DNA from: Shouchella clausii
GTDB taxonomy: Bacteria > Bacillota > Bacilli > Bacillales > Bacillaceae_D
Length of the DNA stretch: 64,000 nucleotides
Assembly (NCBI RefSeq): GCF_002250115.1
Contig: NZ_CP019985.1
Location: 2,604,001-2,668,000, forward strand
Direction of reading: 5' to 3'
Shown: piece after piece, positions 1 through 8,849 of the stretch
Layout of the letters: the number at the start of each line of letters is the position of its first letter
How positions within the stretch are numbered: position 1 is the stretch's first letter
The notes under the pieces: model-generated
Database searches by the model: none
What the model was told of the DNA's origin: nothing
What the model saw: only the letters and a program-made list of their open reading frames with translations
Made by a program: the position numbers and the translations under genes

Positions 1-74
1 AAGTGTCGTTGCCAGTGGACACGGTAGAAAAGGGGATACGCCAAGCGTTGCGTGTGGTGGCAAGCACGCTTTAG
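1..74 (+). CDS. C-terminal tail of an unidentified upstream gene (partial)
   Basis: The frame whose codons start at position 3 is open from the window edge to a TAG at 72-74 and encodes 23 residues ending VVASTL. It runs convergently into the IMPACT-family gene on the minus strand and overlaps its stop by 4 bases. In B. subtilis the neighbour here belongs to the tagO/yvhJ cell-wall region, but these residues are too few to assign a family. The real reading frame could be another one. Confidence 0.35.
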   Translation, partial: VSLPVDTVEKGIRQALRVVASTL

Positions 75-706
75 CCAACATCCTTTTCTAAATAAACGAG
101 TTCGCCTTCGGAAAGTTTTGCCTGTCCGTTCGTCTGTTCCGTCATCCATTGCTTGAACGTCACGGTTTCTGCTTCTTTGACGTATGTACGGATGACGACG
201 TTATCAAGGTAGTCGATTCCTTGCAACAAATAAGGCGATTGGCGGATTTCGTTTTCGATTTTCCCTAGCCAAGTGTAATCAATGGTTGTATGGACGAGGC
301 GCATGAGTGTCCGTTCGACGATGCCAACTGCATTTAAGCCTTCGCTAACGGCGCCGCCATAGGCGCGGATGAGGCCGCCAGCGCCAAGCTTAATGCCGCC
401 AAAATACCTAGTCACAACGACCGCTGTATCTTTTAGGTTCCGCTTTTTTAGTACTTCAAGCATAGGAACGCCAGCAGTGCCGCTTGGTTCTCCATCATCA
501 TTTGCTTTTTGGATTAAATTCTGTTCGCCGATCAAGTAAGCCGAACAGTTATGAGTTGCCTGCCAATGCTGCTTTTTGATGCTTTCGATGAAAGCGAGCG
601 CTTTTTCTTCGGTTTCAGCCCGGCTAAAATGGGCAATAAAGCGTGATTTTTGGATAATGATTTCATGTTCTCCAGCTTGTTTAACTGTATAATAGTTTGG
701 CAGCAT
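71..706 (-). CDS. yvyE: IMPACT/YigZ-family protein YvyE
   Basis: A 211-residue protein of the UPF0029/IMPACT (YigZ) family. The two family signatures are clear: DDGEPSGTAG at about residues 70-79 and TRYFGGIKLGAGGL at about 99-112, in the N-terminal IMPACT domain. A smaller C-terminal DUF1949-type domain follows. The start is well supported by GGAGGG five bases upstream of the ATG on the minus strand. Eukaryotic IMPACT regulates the kinase GCN2; the bacterial role is not settled, and a translation-linked function is only inferred. It is divergent from degS, as in B. subtilis. Confidence 0.9.
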   Translation of the reverse strand: MLPNYYTVKQAGEHEIIIQKSRFIAHFSRAETEEKALAFIESIKKQHWQATHNCSAYLIGEQNLIQKANDDGEPSGTAGVPMLEVLKKRNLKDTAVVVTRYFGGIKLGAGGLIRAYGGAVSEGLNAVGIVERTLMRLVHTTIDYTWLGKIENEIRQSPYLLQGIDYLDNVVIRTYVKEAETVTFKQWMTEQTNGQAKLSEGELVYLEKDVG

Positions 707-785
707 AACGGCCCTCCATTAACAAGATGTTTATTTTCACAGTTTTACATATTCGCGAAACGACGGTGTAACACATGTCTGTTAC

Positions 786-791
786 TATAAT
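786..791 (+). promoter_or_regulatory. Candidate -10 box upstream of degS
   Basis: A perfect TATAAT lies 44 bases before a small ORF and about 175 bases before degS. The -35 region at 17-bp spacing (ACGGTG) is poor, so an activator or another start site may be involved. Confidence 0.35.
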
Positions 792-834
792 CGGTATTCT
801 CAGGTCCTATTAAAAAAGGAGGAGAGGTTTCGCT

Positions 835-933
835 ATGAATGGTCTTACGGTAGGACAAAAATCGTGTAAGATAAGGATAGCGGAAAGCGAATTAAAAATA
901 AAGGCATTACACATGCGACAGTTTTTTGACTAG
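835..933 (+). CDS. Possible 32-residue small protein upstream of degS
   Basis: An ATG at 835 is preceded by an unusually strong ribosome-binding site, AAGGAGGAGAGG at 817-828, seven bases before the start. The frame runs 32 codons to TAG at 931-933, ending 33 bases before the degS ATG. The product is basic and ends with HMRQFFD; it matches no family I recognise. The strong ribosome-binding site is the main support. It could be a leader peptide coupled to degS translation, a small protein, or chance. Confidence 0.4.
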   Translation: MNGLTVGQKSCKIRIAESELKIKALHMRQFFD

Positions 934-966
934 TTCCGTAAGTGATTGAAAAAGCGAGGAGTATTC

Positions 967-2097
967 ATGACAGACGTAACGATGCTTGATCATATAATTA
1001 CGCAAACGCTTGACTCAGTTGGGACGAGTCGCGAAAAAATCTTTGAAATCGGTGAACGCTCCCGCAATGAGTATGAATACTTGAAAAAGGAATTAGATCA
1101 AGTCAAAGTTAAATTAACACACGTTATTAATGATGTCGACGAAACCGTGTTAAAAACAAAACACGCACGAAACCGGTTAGCCAAAGTAAGCAAGGAATTC
1201 AATCGGTACACAAGTGAGGAAGTCCGTACAGCGTACGAACAAGCCAGCGATTTCCAAGTACAGCTGGCCGTGCTTCAACAAGAAGAGATCCAATTGCGGA
1301 TTAGGCGGGATGATATTGATCGCCGCTTGAAAAATCTTCAGGATACGATTAATCGGGCTGAACAGCTTTCTGTACAGATGTCCGTGGTGTTTGACTTTTT
1401 ATCAAGTGACCTTAAGCAAGTCGGCGAATACATTAAAGACGCCAATGAAAAGCAAGCGTTCGGCTTAAAAATAATCGAGGCACAGGAAGAAGAGCGTCGC
1501 CGTCTTTCCCGGGAAATCCATGACGGGCCAGCTCAGATGATGGCAAACGTTATGCTTCATTCAGAATTGATTGAACGGATTTACCAGGAACGGGGCATTG
1601 AGGAAGCGCTTAAAGAAATTCGCGGGTTGCGCCGTATGGTTCGTTCTTCATTGGCAGAGGTAAGAAGAATCATTTATGATTTGCGCCCGATGGCGTTGGA
1701 TGATTTAGGGCTAGTGCCTACATTGAGAAAGTATTTGGAGAATATTGAAGAGCGTCATGGCTTAAAAGTCACTTTTAAACACTTTGGCGTTGAAAAGAGG
1801 CTTGCCCAACAATTTGAAATTGCGTTATTTCGCCTTGTGCAGGAAGCGGTGCAAAATGCGACTAAGCACGCAGAACCGACTGAAATTATCGTGAAGATTG
1901 AATTGAAACCAAAAAATGTAACGCTAGTCATTAGAGATGACGGCAAAGGATTTGACCTTTCTGAAAGAAAGGAATCTTCGTTTGGGTTAATAGGCATGAA
2001 AGAAAGGGTTAACATGCTAAATGGCAAAATGACGATTCATTCCAAACCGCAAGAAGGAACAAATATTTTGATTCAACTCCCTGTCTCTACGAATTAA
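967..2097 (+). CDS. degS: Sensor histidine kinase DegS
   Basis: Cytoplasmic sensor kinase that phosphorylates DegU, the regulator of degradative enzymes, competence and motility. The ATG at 967 is preferred (376 residues) because GAGGAG lies five bases upstream; an in-frame TTG at 946 has no such site. Residues 1-170 form the coiled-coil DegS sensor domain with no membrane segment. The HisKA_3 motif EIHDGPAQ has its phospho-accepting His near residue 185, and a HATPase_c domain follows (N box QEAVQNATKHAE, G1 DDGKGFDL, G2 GLIGMKERV). It is followed by degU after a 141-base gap. Confidence 0.97.
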   Translation: MTDVTMLDHIITQTLDSVGTSREKIFEIGERSRNEYEYLKKELDQVKVKLTHVINDVDETVLKTKHARNRLAKVSKEFNRYTSEEVRTAYEQASDFQVQLAVLQQEEIQLRIRRDDIDRRLKNLQDTINRAEQLSVQMSVVFDFLSSDLKQVGEYIKDANEKQAFGLKIIEAQEEERRRLSREIHDGPAQMMANVMLHSELIERIYQERGIEEALKEIRGLRRMVRSSLAEVRRIIYDLRPMALDDLGLVPTLRKYLENIEERHGLKVTFKHFGVEKRLAQQFEIALFRLVQEAVQNATKHAEPTEIIVKIELKPKNVTLVIRDDGKGFDLSERKESSFGLIGMKERVNMLNGKMTIHSKPQEGTNILIQLPVSTN

Positions 2098-2238
2098 CGT
2101 CAACCCTTCCTATTTAATTTTACGACAGTTCTGCGCATAAAAAAGCAAGATGGTTAAAGTGAACATATACGGCTGTAATTGCCGGTCACAGCTAAAAAAA
2201 TCGCAAATAATAGCATGTTTGGTAGAGAGGTGAAAACA

Positions 2239-2946
2239 ATGATTACTCAAGAAACACAAGAAATTCGCATTGTCATTATAGACGACCATCCATTGTTTAA
2301 AGAAGGGGTAAAGCGGATTTTATCGATGGAGGAAAATTTTAATGTTGTTGCAGATGGGGAAGACGGATCGGAAGTTATCGATTTGGTTCGCCAACATCAG
2401 CCAGATGTCATTTTAATGGATATTAATATGCCAAAAACGAATGGCGTCGAAGCAACAAAAGACTTGATCAAGGCATTTCCAAAAGTGAAAGTAATTATTC
2501 TTTCCATTCATGATGATGAGTCTTATGTTTCCCATGTGTTACGTACAGGAGCCTCAGGTTACTTATTAAAAGAAATGGATGCGGAATCATTGGTTGAAGC
2601 TGTAAAAGTGGTGGCATCCGGCGGCGCTTATATTCATCCAAAAGTGACATCAAATTTGATTAAAGAATACCGTCGCCTCGCCCGCCAAGATGAGCAATAC
2701 CAAGACTCGATCGGTTTCCGTGAAGTCGAGTATAGAAAGCCGCTTCATATTTTAACTAGGAGAGAGTGTGAAGTGCTTCAGCTTATGACGGATGGACAAA
2801 ACAACCGGGCAATCGGCGAGTCGCTTTACATAAGCGAGAAGACAGTGAAAAACCATGTTAGCAACATTTTGCAAAAAATGAACGTGAACGACCGAACGCA
2901 AGCAGTGGTAGAGTCCATAAAAAAAGGATATGTCATCGTTCGCTAA
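2239..2946 (+). CDS. degU: Response regulator DegU
   Basis: NarL/LuxR-type response regulator of 235 residues from the ATG at 2239, which has AGAGAGG eight bases upstream; a longer reading from 2179 has no ribosome-binding site. The receiver domain carries the acidic pair IIDDH and the phosphorylated aspartate in VILMDINMP (Asp61). The C-terminal helix-turn-helix contains [12 protein letters not shown] and [25 protein letters not shown], nearly identical to B. subtilis DegU. It is the partner of DegS and controls exoenzymes, flagella and competence. Confidence 0.97.
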   Translation: MITQETQEIRIVIIDDHPLFKEGVKRILSMEENFNVVADGEDGSEVIDLVRQHQPDVILMDINMPKTNGVEATKDLIKAFPKVKVIILSIHDDESYVSHVLRTGASGYLLKEMDAESLVEAVKVVASGGAYIHPKVTSNLIKEYRRLARQDEQYQDSIGFREVEYRKPLHILTRRECEVLQLMTDGQNNRAIGESLYISEKTVKNHVSNILQKMNVNDRTQAVVESIKKGYVIVR

Positions 2947-2980
2947 ATAGGGACACTATTTCTCGGGAAATGGTCGTTCC

Positions 2981-3008
2981 GAGGCAGCGAATGATGAGTC
3001 GTTGCCTC
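2981..3008 (+). other. Hairpin between degU and degV
   Basis: GAGGCAGCGA (2981-2990) pairs with TCGTTGCCTC (2999-3008) with one G-U pair around an 8-base loop. No T-run follows, so it is not an ordinary Rho-independent terminator. It could stabilise mRNA or weakly attenuate read-through into degV. Confidence 0.45.
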
Positions 3009-3049
3009 AGGATGAACGATGAGAAATGGACTTGTAGGAAAAGTGGGGA

Positions 3050-3898
3050 ATGAAAATGGGAAAAACGGCTGTTCTAACAGACTCGACAGCTTACTTGGAT
3101 AAACAAACATTGGAAGAACTCGGCATTTACACGATTCCTCTTTCGGTCATTTTTAGCGGCAAGAACTACCGGGAAGAAATGGATCTGTCAACAGATGCGT
3201 TTTATGAAAAGCTTTCTACCGAGGAAGCACTGCCAACAACGTCGCAGCCTGCGATTGGCATGTTTACGGAGCTTCTGCAGGAACTTAAAGATGAAGGATA
3301 TACGGATGTCGTTTCCGTGCACTTATCGTCCAAAATTAGCGGTACGCTACAAACCGCACTCTCAGCTGGAGAAATGGTTGAGGGCATTACACTCCACGGT
3401 GTTGACTCAGAAATAAGTTGTGCCCCACAAGGGTTTCTTGCCCGAACGGCTGCTAAGTTGGCTTTAGAAGGTACACCTCCAGAAAACATTGTTGCCGAGC
3501 TTGAAAAAATAAAAGCGCAAATCCGTGCATATTTTGTTGTTCATGACTTGCACCATTTGCGTCGAGGCGGACGCTTAAACGGCGCTCAAGCGCTTATCGG
3601 CAGCATGCTGCAAATCAAACCGATCCTTCATTTTGAAGAGGGGCTCATTGTCCCGTATGCAAAAGTAAGAACAGAGAAAAAAGCGCTTAACCATATTCTT
3701 GATATGTTGTTTGATGATTTAGCTGCTGGCAACGTGAACGAAGTAACGGTTATTCATGCTAATAATCGCGCAGGGGCTATGCAATTAAAAGAAAAAATTG
3801 CTGAACAGCATCCGACTACAACGATTCAAATCAGTTATTTCGGACCTGTAATTGGTACCCATTTAGGAAGTGGAAGCTTAGGTGTCAGCTGGTATTAA
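3050..3898 (+). CDS. degV: DegV family fatty-acid-binding protein
   Basis: A 282-residue DegV-family protein. The opening KTAVLTDSTAYLD and later TTSQPAIGMF, HLSSKISGTLQTA and HHLRRGGRLNGAQALIGSMLQIKPIL are family hallmarks. Members bind a single fatty acid, and the FakB branch presents it to the kinase FakA; which branch this belongs to cannot be told from sequence alone. The start could be the ATG at 3056, which has better spacing from GTGGGG. It sits between degU and comFA as in B. subtilis (yviA). Confidence 0.93.
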   Translation: MKMGKTAVLTDSTAYLDKQTLEELGIYTIPLSVIFSGKNYREEMDLSTDAFYEKLSTEEALPTTSQPAIGMFTELLQELKDEGYTDVVSVHLSSKISGTLQTALSAGEMVEGITLHGVDSEISCAPQGFLARTAAKLALEGTPPENIVAELEKIKAQIRAYFVVHDLHHLRRGGRLNGAQALIGSMLQIKPILHFEEGLIVPYAKVRTEKKALNHILDMLFDDLAAGNVNEVTVIHANNRAGAMQLKEKIAEQHPTTTIQISYFGPVIGTHLGSGSLGVSWY

Positions 3899-3934
3899 TA
3901 GCTGGCACCCTTCCTTCATAAAGGAGTGAATTGT

Positions 3935-5290
3935 TTGAAAAGAAAGCAACTCGAAGCCGTTCGGCAATGCCTCCACGGCAGAAGGCTGCTGTTGTCAGAA
4001 CTTCCTTTTGATCGTGAATGGATCGATTATTGCCTAAAAAACCACTATATTTCCTCTGAACCTGCACTCCTTCAATCGCCATCGGGCTGGCGCTGTCGCC
4101 GCTGTGGCGCCACTGCTTCCCATTTGTTCTCCTCTCATTTTTGCCACATTTGCCAACGTGACTGTACGTATTGCCGCCACTGTTTGAAAATCGGGAAAGT
4201 AGCTAGTTGTCATTCTTTGTTTACTTGGATCAAAGATGAGTTCTTTTATCCGGCAAAGGAAAATGCTTGTGTATGGAGCGGCCAATTGTCAATGCTTCAA
4301 CAACGGGCAGCTGATGTTCTCAAACATGCTGTGGAAACCGAAATATGCACCGCACTCGTATGGGCCGTTTGCGGAGCTGGAAAAACGGAACTGTTGTATC
4401 CTGCTTTAGAAGAGTGCTTTCGTTCAGGAAAAAGAGTGGCCCTTGCTGCTCCCCGCACAGATGTTATTAAAGAACTAGAACCGCGTTTAAAAGAAGCGTT
4501 CCCAAGCATTGAAACGAGCGTGCTCTATGGCGGCAGGCGCAAACAAGCGATTCAAGCGCAGCTCGTCCTAGCGACAACACACCAACTCATGCGTTACTAT
4601 CAAACATTTGATGTGTTCGTTGTTGATGAAGTAGATGCCTTTCCCTATTCCTACGATGCCAGCCTCCAATACGCTGTTCAGCAAGCTAAAAAGCCAAACG
4701 CAACTACGATTTTGTTAAGTGCAACACCCTCTTCCTCTTTGTTGCGTAAGAAAGACTTGCTGATCGCCAAAATTCCTAAGCGCTACCATAACCACCCCTT
4801 GCCCGTTCCGCGGACTGAGTGGATCGGCAACTGGCGTTCTGCCCTTAAACGCAAGCGAATTCCCTCGATTATTACGAAGTGGCTTGCAAAGTATGACCAG
4901 TGCCCAAAAATGATTTTTCTCCCCTCTATCGAAACACTGCAAACTTTTTCCGAATTGCTAGCAGAAAGAAAAATAGACCATGCTGCTGTTTATGCAGAAG
5001 CGGCTAACAGGCATGCCGATATTGCTGCCTTTCGTAAGAAAAAACACAACTTGCTATTAACCACAACGATTTTAGAACGTGGCGTTACGGTTGAAAATGT
5101 CCAAGTTGCTGTACTTGGGTCAGAAGACCGAATTTTTACCGCTGCCTGTTTAACGCAAATTAGCGGACGTGTAGGACGAAAGGCTCATTTCCACTCAGGC
5201 GATATTGTTTTTTGGCATTATGGACGAACGAAAGCGATGCTACAAGCTATTCAGCACATTAAGCAAATGAATAAGGAGGCGTTTGCGTGA
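3935..5290 (+). CDS. comFA: DNA-uptake ATPase ComFA
   Basis: Superfamily 2 helicase-like ATPase that powers uptake of transforming DNA. The TTG at 3935 is preferred (451 residues) because AAGGAG lies eight bases upstream; a GTG at 3926 overlaps that site. An N-terminal zinc-binding region has paired CxxC motifs (CRRC, CHIC, CTYC), Walker A is GAGKT near residue 148, and the DEAD-like box is DEVD near residue 233. The helicase C-terminal half contains the SGRVGRK motif VI. Its stop overlaps comFC, so the two are translationally coupled. Only 36 bases separate it from degV and I see no ComK box there. Confidence 0.95.
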   Translation: MKRKQLEAVRQCLHGRRLLLSELPFDREWIDYCLKNHYISSEPALLQSPSGWRCRRCGATASHLFSSHFCHICQRDCTYCRHCLKIGKVASCHSLFTWIKDEFFYPAKENACVWSGQLSMLQQRAADVLKHAVETEICTALVWAVCGAGKTELLYPALEECFRSGKRVALAAPRTDVIKELEPRLKEAFPSIETSVLYGGRRKQAIQAQLVLATTHQLMRYYQTFDVFVVDEVDAFPYSYDASLQYAVQQAKKPNATTILLSATPSSSLLRKKDLLIAKIPKRYHNHPLPVPRTEWIGNWRSALKRKRIPSIITKWLAKYDQCPKMIFLPSIETLQTFSELLAERKIDHAAVYAEAANRHADIAAFRKKKHNLLLTTTILERGVTVENVQVAVLGSEDRIFTAACLTQISGRVGRKAHFHSGDIVFWHYGRTKAMLQAIQHIKQMNKEAFA

Positions 5291-5991
5291 ACCATTGTCT
5301 TCTATGCGGGAGCACCTATTGGGAAAGATTGTCGCTGGCGAGGTTGGTTGTTGCCGAACGAGAACATCTATGTGGAAATTGTGCAAGGAAGCTTGAACCA
5401 GTCAAATCCGGCTGTAGAAAATGCGGCAAATGGTGTGGAGGCAGCGAACAAAATTGTTGCTTGGACTGCAAGTTATGGAAAGCGATGCATAAAGATGACC
5501 CGCTTGCTCGTAATTGCTCCCTTTACTACTATAATCCCTTTCTAAAAGAGCTACTGTCGGCTTATAAGTATCGTGGGGACGCTGCTTTGGCGCAAATGTT
5601 CGCCAGTCAGCTAAAACAAGCGATACGCCGCGAGTTTCGGTGCCATTCATTAACGTATGTGCCACTCAGTGCAGACCGTTTGCAAGAGAGGGGCTTTAAT
5701 CAGTCGGAACTGCTGTTGACGGCAAGTGGGCTCCCAGCATCACCAGTATTGGCGCGGGTCGACCAAGCACCAGCAAAACAGAGTAAAAAGACCCGTGAAA
5801 ATCGAATCAAATCTTATAAAAAGAATCCTTTTTGCATGATAAGCCGTAAAACAAGCGATATTGCTGGTAAAGATTTTTTAGTTGTAGACGATATATATAC
5901 TACAGGCACGACTGTACGGCAAGCGGCAGCGATTTTGCTAGCACACGGCGCCAAGTCCGTTTCTTCATTAACGGTAGCACGGGCGAAATAG
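5287..5991 (+). CDS. comFC: Competence protein ComFC (phosphoribosyltransferase fold)
   Basis: A 234-residue ComFC/GntX-type protein needed for the cytosolic steps of transformation. N-terminal zinc-finger cysteines (CLLCGS, CGNC, CRKCGKWC, CCLDC) precede a phosphoribosyltransferase domain with the PRPP loop VVDDIYTTGTTV near residue 205. The start GTG overlaps the comFA stop as GTGA. In B. subtilis comFB lies between comFA and comFC; here it is missing. A motif TLTVARAK closes the protein. Confidence 0.93.
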   Translation: MNHCLLCGSTYWERLSLARLVVAEREHLCGNCARKLEPVKSGCRKCGKWCGGSEQNCCLDCKLWKAMHKDDPLARNCSLYYYNPFLKELLSAYKYRGDAALAQMFASQLKQAIRREFRCHSLTYVPLSADRLQERGFNQSELLLTASGLPASPVLARVDQAPAKQSKKTRENRIKSYKKNPFCMISRKTSDIAGKDFLVVDDIYTTGTTVRQAAAILLAHGAKSVSSLTVARAK

Positions 5992-6094
5992 GCAGGCAAA
6001 GTCGGTGCAAGCTTTGCTAAAATAGACTTAAACTGGTTTTAAGATCATCGTAGCAATCAAGTACAAATGAATTTGATTCAGGTAGGGGAAGAAA

Positions 6095-6520
6095 ATGGCT
6101 GAATTAGCAAATTGTCAAAAATGCGGCGCAGTTTTTGTGAAGAACATTCATTCGATTTGCCGCTCTTGCCATGAAGAGGAAGAGCGCTGTTTTCAAAAAG
6201 TGAACCAGTTTTTGCGGAAACGGGAAAATCGGTCTGCGACAAAACAAGAAGTCGTAGATGGGACTGGGGTAAGCTATGATATGGTGCAGACGCTCATCCG
6301 AAAAGGACGCTTGCAGCTTCGCCATTTCCCGAATTTATATAATATATGCGAGCGATGCAAACAGCGAACGAAGGAACCGTGGATTTGCCACTCCTGCAGA
6401 GAAGAAATGAAGCGGGATTTGGCAAATAGCGGACAACAATCAAAGCCAGCGAAACGCATCGACGGGGAGCAAAGATCCTCTTATCGATTGCAAGAAACGC
6501 TTCATAAAAAAAATGAGTAG
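6095..6520 (+). CDS. yvyF: Flagellar operon protein YvyF
   Basis: A 141-residue cysteine-rich protein that opens the flagellar block. Two treble-clef-like zinc motifs are visible: CQKC with CRSC near the N-terminus, and CERC with CHSC at about residues 87-108. Between them lies a helix-turn-helix-like stretch (ATKQEVVDGTGVSYDMVQTLIRKG). It matches the YvyF family found immediately upstream of flgM in bacilli; its biochemical function is unknown. A weak TTGCTA/TTTTAA promoter pair (6014-6042, 17-bp spacing) lies upstream, and I see no convincing SigD promoter. Confidence 0.88.
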   Translation: MAELANCQKCGAVFVKNIHSICRSCHEEEERCFQKVNQFLRKRENRSATKQEVVDGTGVSYDMVQTLIRKGRLQLRHFPNLYNICERCKQRTKEPWICHSCREEMKRDLANSGQQSKPAKRIDGEQRSSYRLQETLHKKNE

Positions 6521-6536
6521 CAAAGGTGGCGGTAAC

Positions 6537-6803
6537 ATGAAAATCAATTCTTCTCAATCGATGATTCCCCACGCCGTTTATAAAGCAACAATGGCAAAGG
6601 TGACACCGGAAGAGCATCAACTAGCTAAAAAAGACCAAGTTGAAATCTCGTCTGATGCCCGAAAGCTAAATGAGGAAATTACAGCTGCTAAAGAACAACG
6701 AATTCAAGAGCTAAAAACACAAATCGAAAACGGCACCTATGAACTGGATCCTGAAAAAACAGCAGAAGCCATTTTACGGTCATGGACAAAAGGCGGAAAA
6801 TAA
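6537..6803 (+). CDS. flgM: Anti-sigma-D factor FlgM
   Basis: An 88-residue FlgM, which binds and inhibits the flagellar sigma factor SigD until the hook is complete. The ATG at 6537 is chosen because AAGGTGGCGG lies just upstream and the protein then begins MKINSSQS like B. subtilis FlgM; a longer reading from 6513 lacks a site. The C-terminal half (DQVEISSDARKLNE, RIQELKTQIENGTYELDPEK) is the sigma-binding region. Its stop overlaps the start of flgN as TAATG, implying coupled translation. Confidence 0.95.
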   Translation: MKINSSQSMIPHAVYKATMAKVTPEEHQLAKKDQVEISSDARKLNEEITAAKEQRIQELKTQIENGTYELDPEKTAEAILRSWTKGGK

Positions 6804-7237
6804 TGGAACAATCAGCAGAGAAAACGCTTAAAAACTTGTTACATGTCCAAAAAGAACTGCTTGCAAGCGCACAAAAAAAGCGGCAAGCGTTGATTCAAAA
6901 TCAAGTGGAGCAGCTGGCGCAGCTGACGGGAACAGAGAGTTCGCTTATATCTAAAAGCCGTTTGTTGGAAAAAGCGCTCGCTGAAGCGTTAAACGGAAAA
7001 ACGTTATCTGAAATCGCCATACAAGACGAAGAATGGCAAGTTCTACAAACGCAATTAACAGAAGTTGTCCAACAGTTAAAAGCCGAAAATGAACAAAACC
7101 AAAAACTATTGATGGATTCGATCGCTTTCGTCCAAGGGACGTTGCAGTTCATGCAGCCGAAAGGCGATGCTACAACTTACACCAAAGATGCTGTGGCAAC
7201 AGGGAAGACGAAAGCAGTGTTCGATTCAAAAGCGTAA
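6803..7237 (+). CDS. flgN: FlgN-type flagellar chaperone (YvyG)
   Basis: A 144-residue helical protein in the position of FlgN, the chaperone for the hook-filament junction proteins FlgK and FlgL, whose genes follow directly. The ATG at 6803 overlaps the flgM stop and has AGGCGG six bases upstream. The sequence is low in hydrophobic clusters and predicted almost wholly helical (repeated Q/K/E/L), as expected for FlgN. Sequence conservation in this family is weak, so position carries much of the assignment. Confidence 0.85.
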   Translation: MEQSAEKTLKNLLHVQKELLASAQKKRQALIQNQVEQLAQLTGTESSLISKSRLLEKALAEALNGKTLSEIAIQDEEWQVLQTQLTEVVQQLKAENEQNQKLLMDSIAFVQGTLQFMQPKGDATTYTKDAVATGKTKAVFDSKA

Positions 7238-7247
7238 AGGAGAAGTT

Positions 7248-8834
7248 ATGTCTACATTTTTTGGAATGGAAACGATGCGCAGGGCAGTCAACACAAATCG
7301 AACTGCGATACAAACAGTAGGAAACAATGTGGCTAACGTCAACACGCCTGGTTACTCAAGGCAGCGTGTCAATTTGCAAGCGACAGGAGGGTACCCAGCA
7401 ACGGGCGTTTGGACTCAGCCAGCTATGAACGGGAGAGTTGGTTCAGGCGTACAAGTGACAGGCATCGAACGGATACGCGACCAATTGCTAGACCGCCAAT
7501 ACCGTGCTGAAGCGCATGTCGAAGGTGCCGCTTTCATTCAATATAAAATATTGGAACGTATGGAAGACCTCTATAATGAAGCGCCTTCAGACACGACTAC
7601 GAGCAGGTTATCAGATCAATTCGCGTCTTTTTGGAATGGTTGGAAAGAACTTGCTTCCGGGAAAGATAGCCAAGCGGTTTTGCTCGAACAAGGGAAAGCT
7701 GTCACGGATGCATTTACTCATTTGCAGGACTCTTTTCAAACAGAAATGGACATGTTGGAGACGGAAGCAGAGTTAACGACTGCTAAAGTCAACCAAATCC
7801 TTGAACAACTGCATGCAACGAACAAAGACATCATTGCTGCTGAATCTTCGGGGCAAGTTCCAAATGAATTGTATGATGTCCAAGACAGATTGCTTGACCA
7901 ACTTTCTAGCCTTGTGCCCATTCAAGTAAGTCGTTCCCCTAAGCCTCCTGAGCATGCGGCCACTGGTGCTGAAGGGCCATATAAAGTAGAGCTAAAACTT
8001 GGCGGAAGCGAAACGATCACGTTAGTCGATGCGACGGAAGAAGCGCCGCAATTGTTGACGCTCGAAGATGGAATGCAATGGACGGTTGGTGACAGCAACC
8101 AACCATTTACGTATAACGGTGCAGGCGGCGGCGAGTTGGTTGGATTGCAAAAAGCCCATGAACGAGTCGGTCAAGAACTTGAAGATATAAAAGCGTTGGC
8201 ACAAACATTCGCTAAAGAAGTGAACCAGATCTATGCGTTTGCTTATTCTGAACAGGGTGGATTCGGGCAAGAGTTTTTTACCATTCATCTTGATGACTCA
8301 GGCGCTTTTTCTCACATCAGTGTCAACAGTGAATTAAGCAACAATCCAAAAGCATTAGCGACAGCAAGGTTTAATGAAGAAGGAATTAAACCAGAATACC
8401 AAGACGAGTTTGCGGAAAAGTGGGCAGCTTGGGAAAACGATAAAGACAATGAAGAGGCATTTCGTGATTTGCTTGCGTTTTTAAATGAGGCGGACCACTA
8501 TGTTGATGGCAAAATGATTATTGAGGGAAATGTCGATGTGGCAAAAGAAATTAGTCGTCTAGAGGACTCTGCCGCTATTATCGGTAAATATAAGGATATG
8601 ATGGGCAAGCTCGGTGTGGAAACGAAAGCGCAGCGTGATCTGACAGAGGCCTCTAACGCACGCCTAGCCAATACAGAATCAAACCGGATGGCAGTTAGCG
8701 GCGTTTCCCTTGATGAAGAGATGTCGCTGTTGATCCAGTTTCAGCATGCTTACAATGCTGCTGCTAGGGCCATGACAGCGATGGACGAAATGCTTGACCA
8801 GATTATTAATCGTTTAGGCGTCGTTGGGCGTTAA
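7248..8834 (+). CDS. flgK: Flagellar hook-associated protein 1 FlgK
   Basis: Hook-filament junction protein HAP1 of 528 residues from the ATG at 7248 (AAAGGAGAAG upstream). The N-terminal flagellar rod/hook motif NNVANVNTPGYSRQRVN is intact and the C-terminal coil (LLIQFQHAYNAAARAMTAMDEMLDQIINRLGVVGR) matches FlgK. It is secreted by the flagellar export system, chaperoned by FlgN, and caps the hook before filament growth. Confidence 0.96.
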   Translation: MSTFFGMETMRRAVNTNRTAIQTVGNNVANVNTPGYSRQRVNLQATGGYPATGVWTQPAMNGRVGSGVQVTGIERIRDQLLDRQYRAEAHVEGAAFIQYKILERMEDLYNEAPSDTTTSRLSDQFASFWNGWKELASGKDSQAVLLEQGKAVTDAFTHLQDSFQTEMDMLETEAELTTAKVNQILEQLHATNKDIIAAESSGQVPNELYDVQDRLLDQLSSLVPIQVSRSPKPPEHAATGAEGPYKVELKLGGSETITLVDATEEAPQLLTLEDGMQWTVGDSNQPFTYNGAGGGELVGLQKAHERVGQELEDIKALAQTFAKEVNQIYAFAYSEQGGFGQEFFTIHLDDSGAFSHISVNSELSNNPKALATARFNEEGIKPEYQDEFAEKWAAWENDKDNEEAFRDLLAFLNEADHYVDGKMIIEGNVDVAKEISRLEDSAAIIGKYKDMMGKLGVETKAQRDLTEASNARLANTESNRMAVSGVSLDEEMSLLIQFQHAYNAAARAMTAMDEMLDQIINRLGVVGR

Positions 8835-8849
8835 AAGGAGGAGTTTTAT

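Noticed and set aside
6000-6094. SigD promoter for the flagellar block
   Set aside because: No TAAA with a GCCGATAT-like box at the right distance; only a weak SigA-like pair is present.
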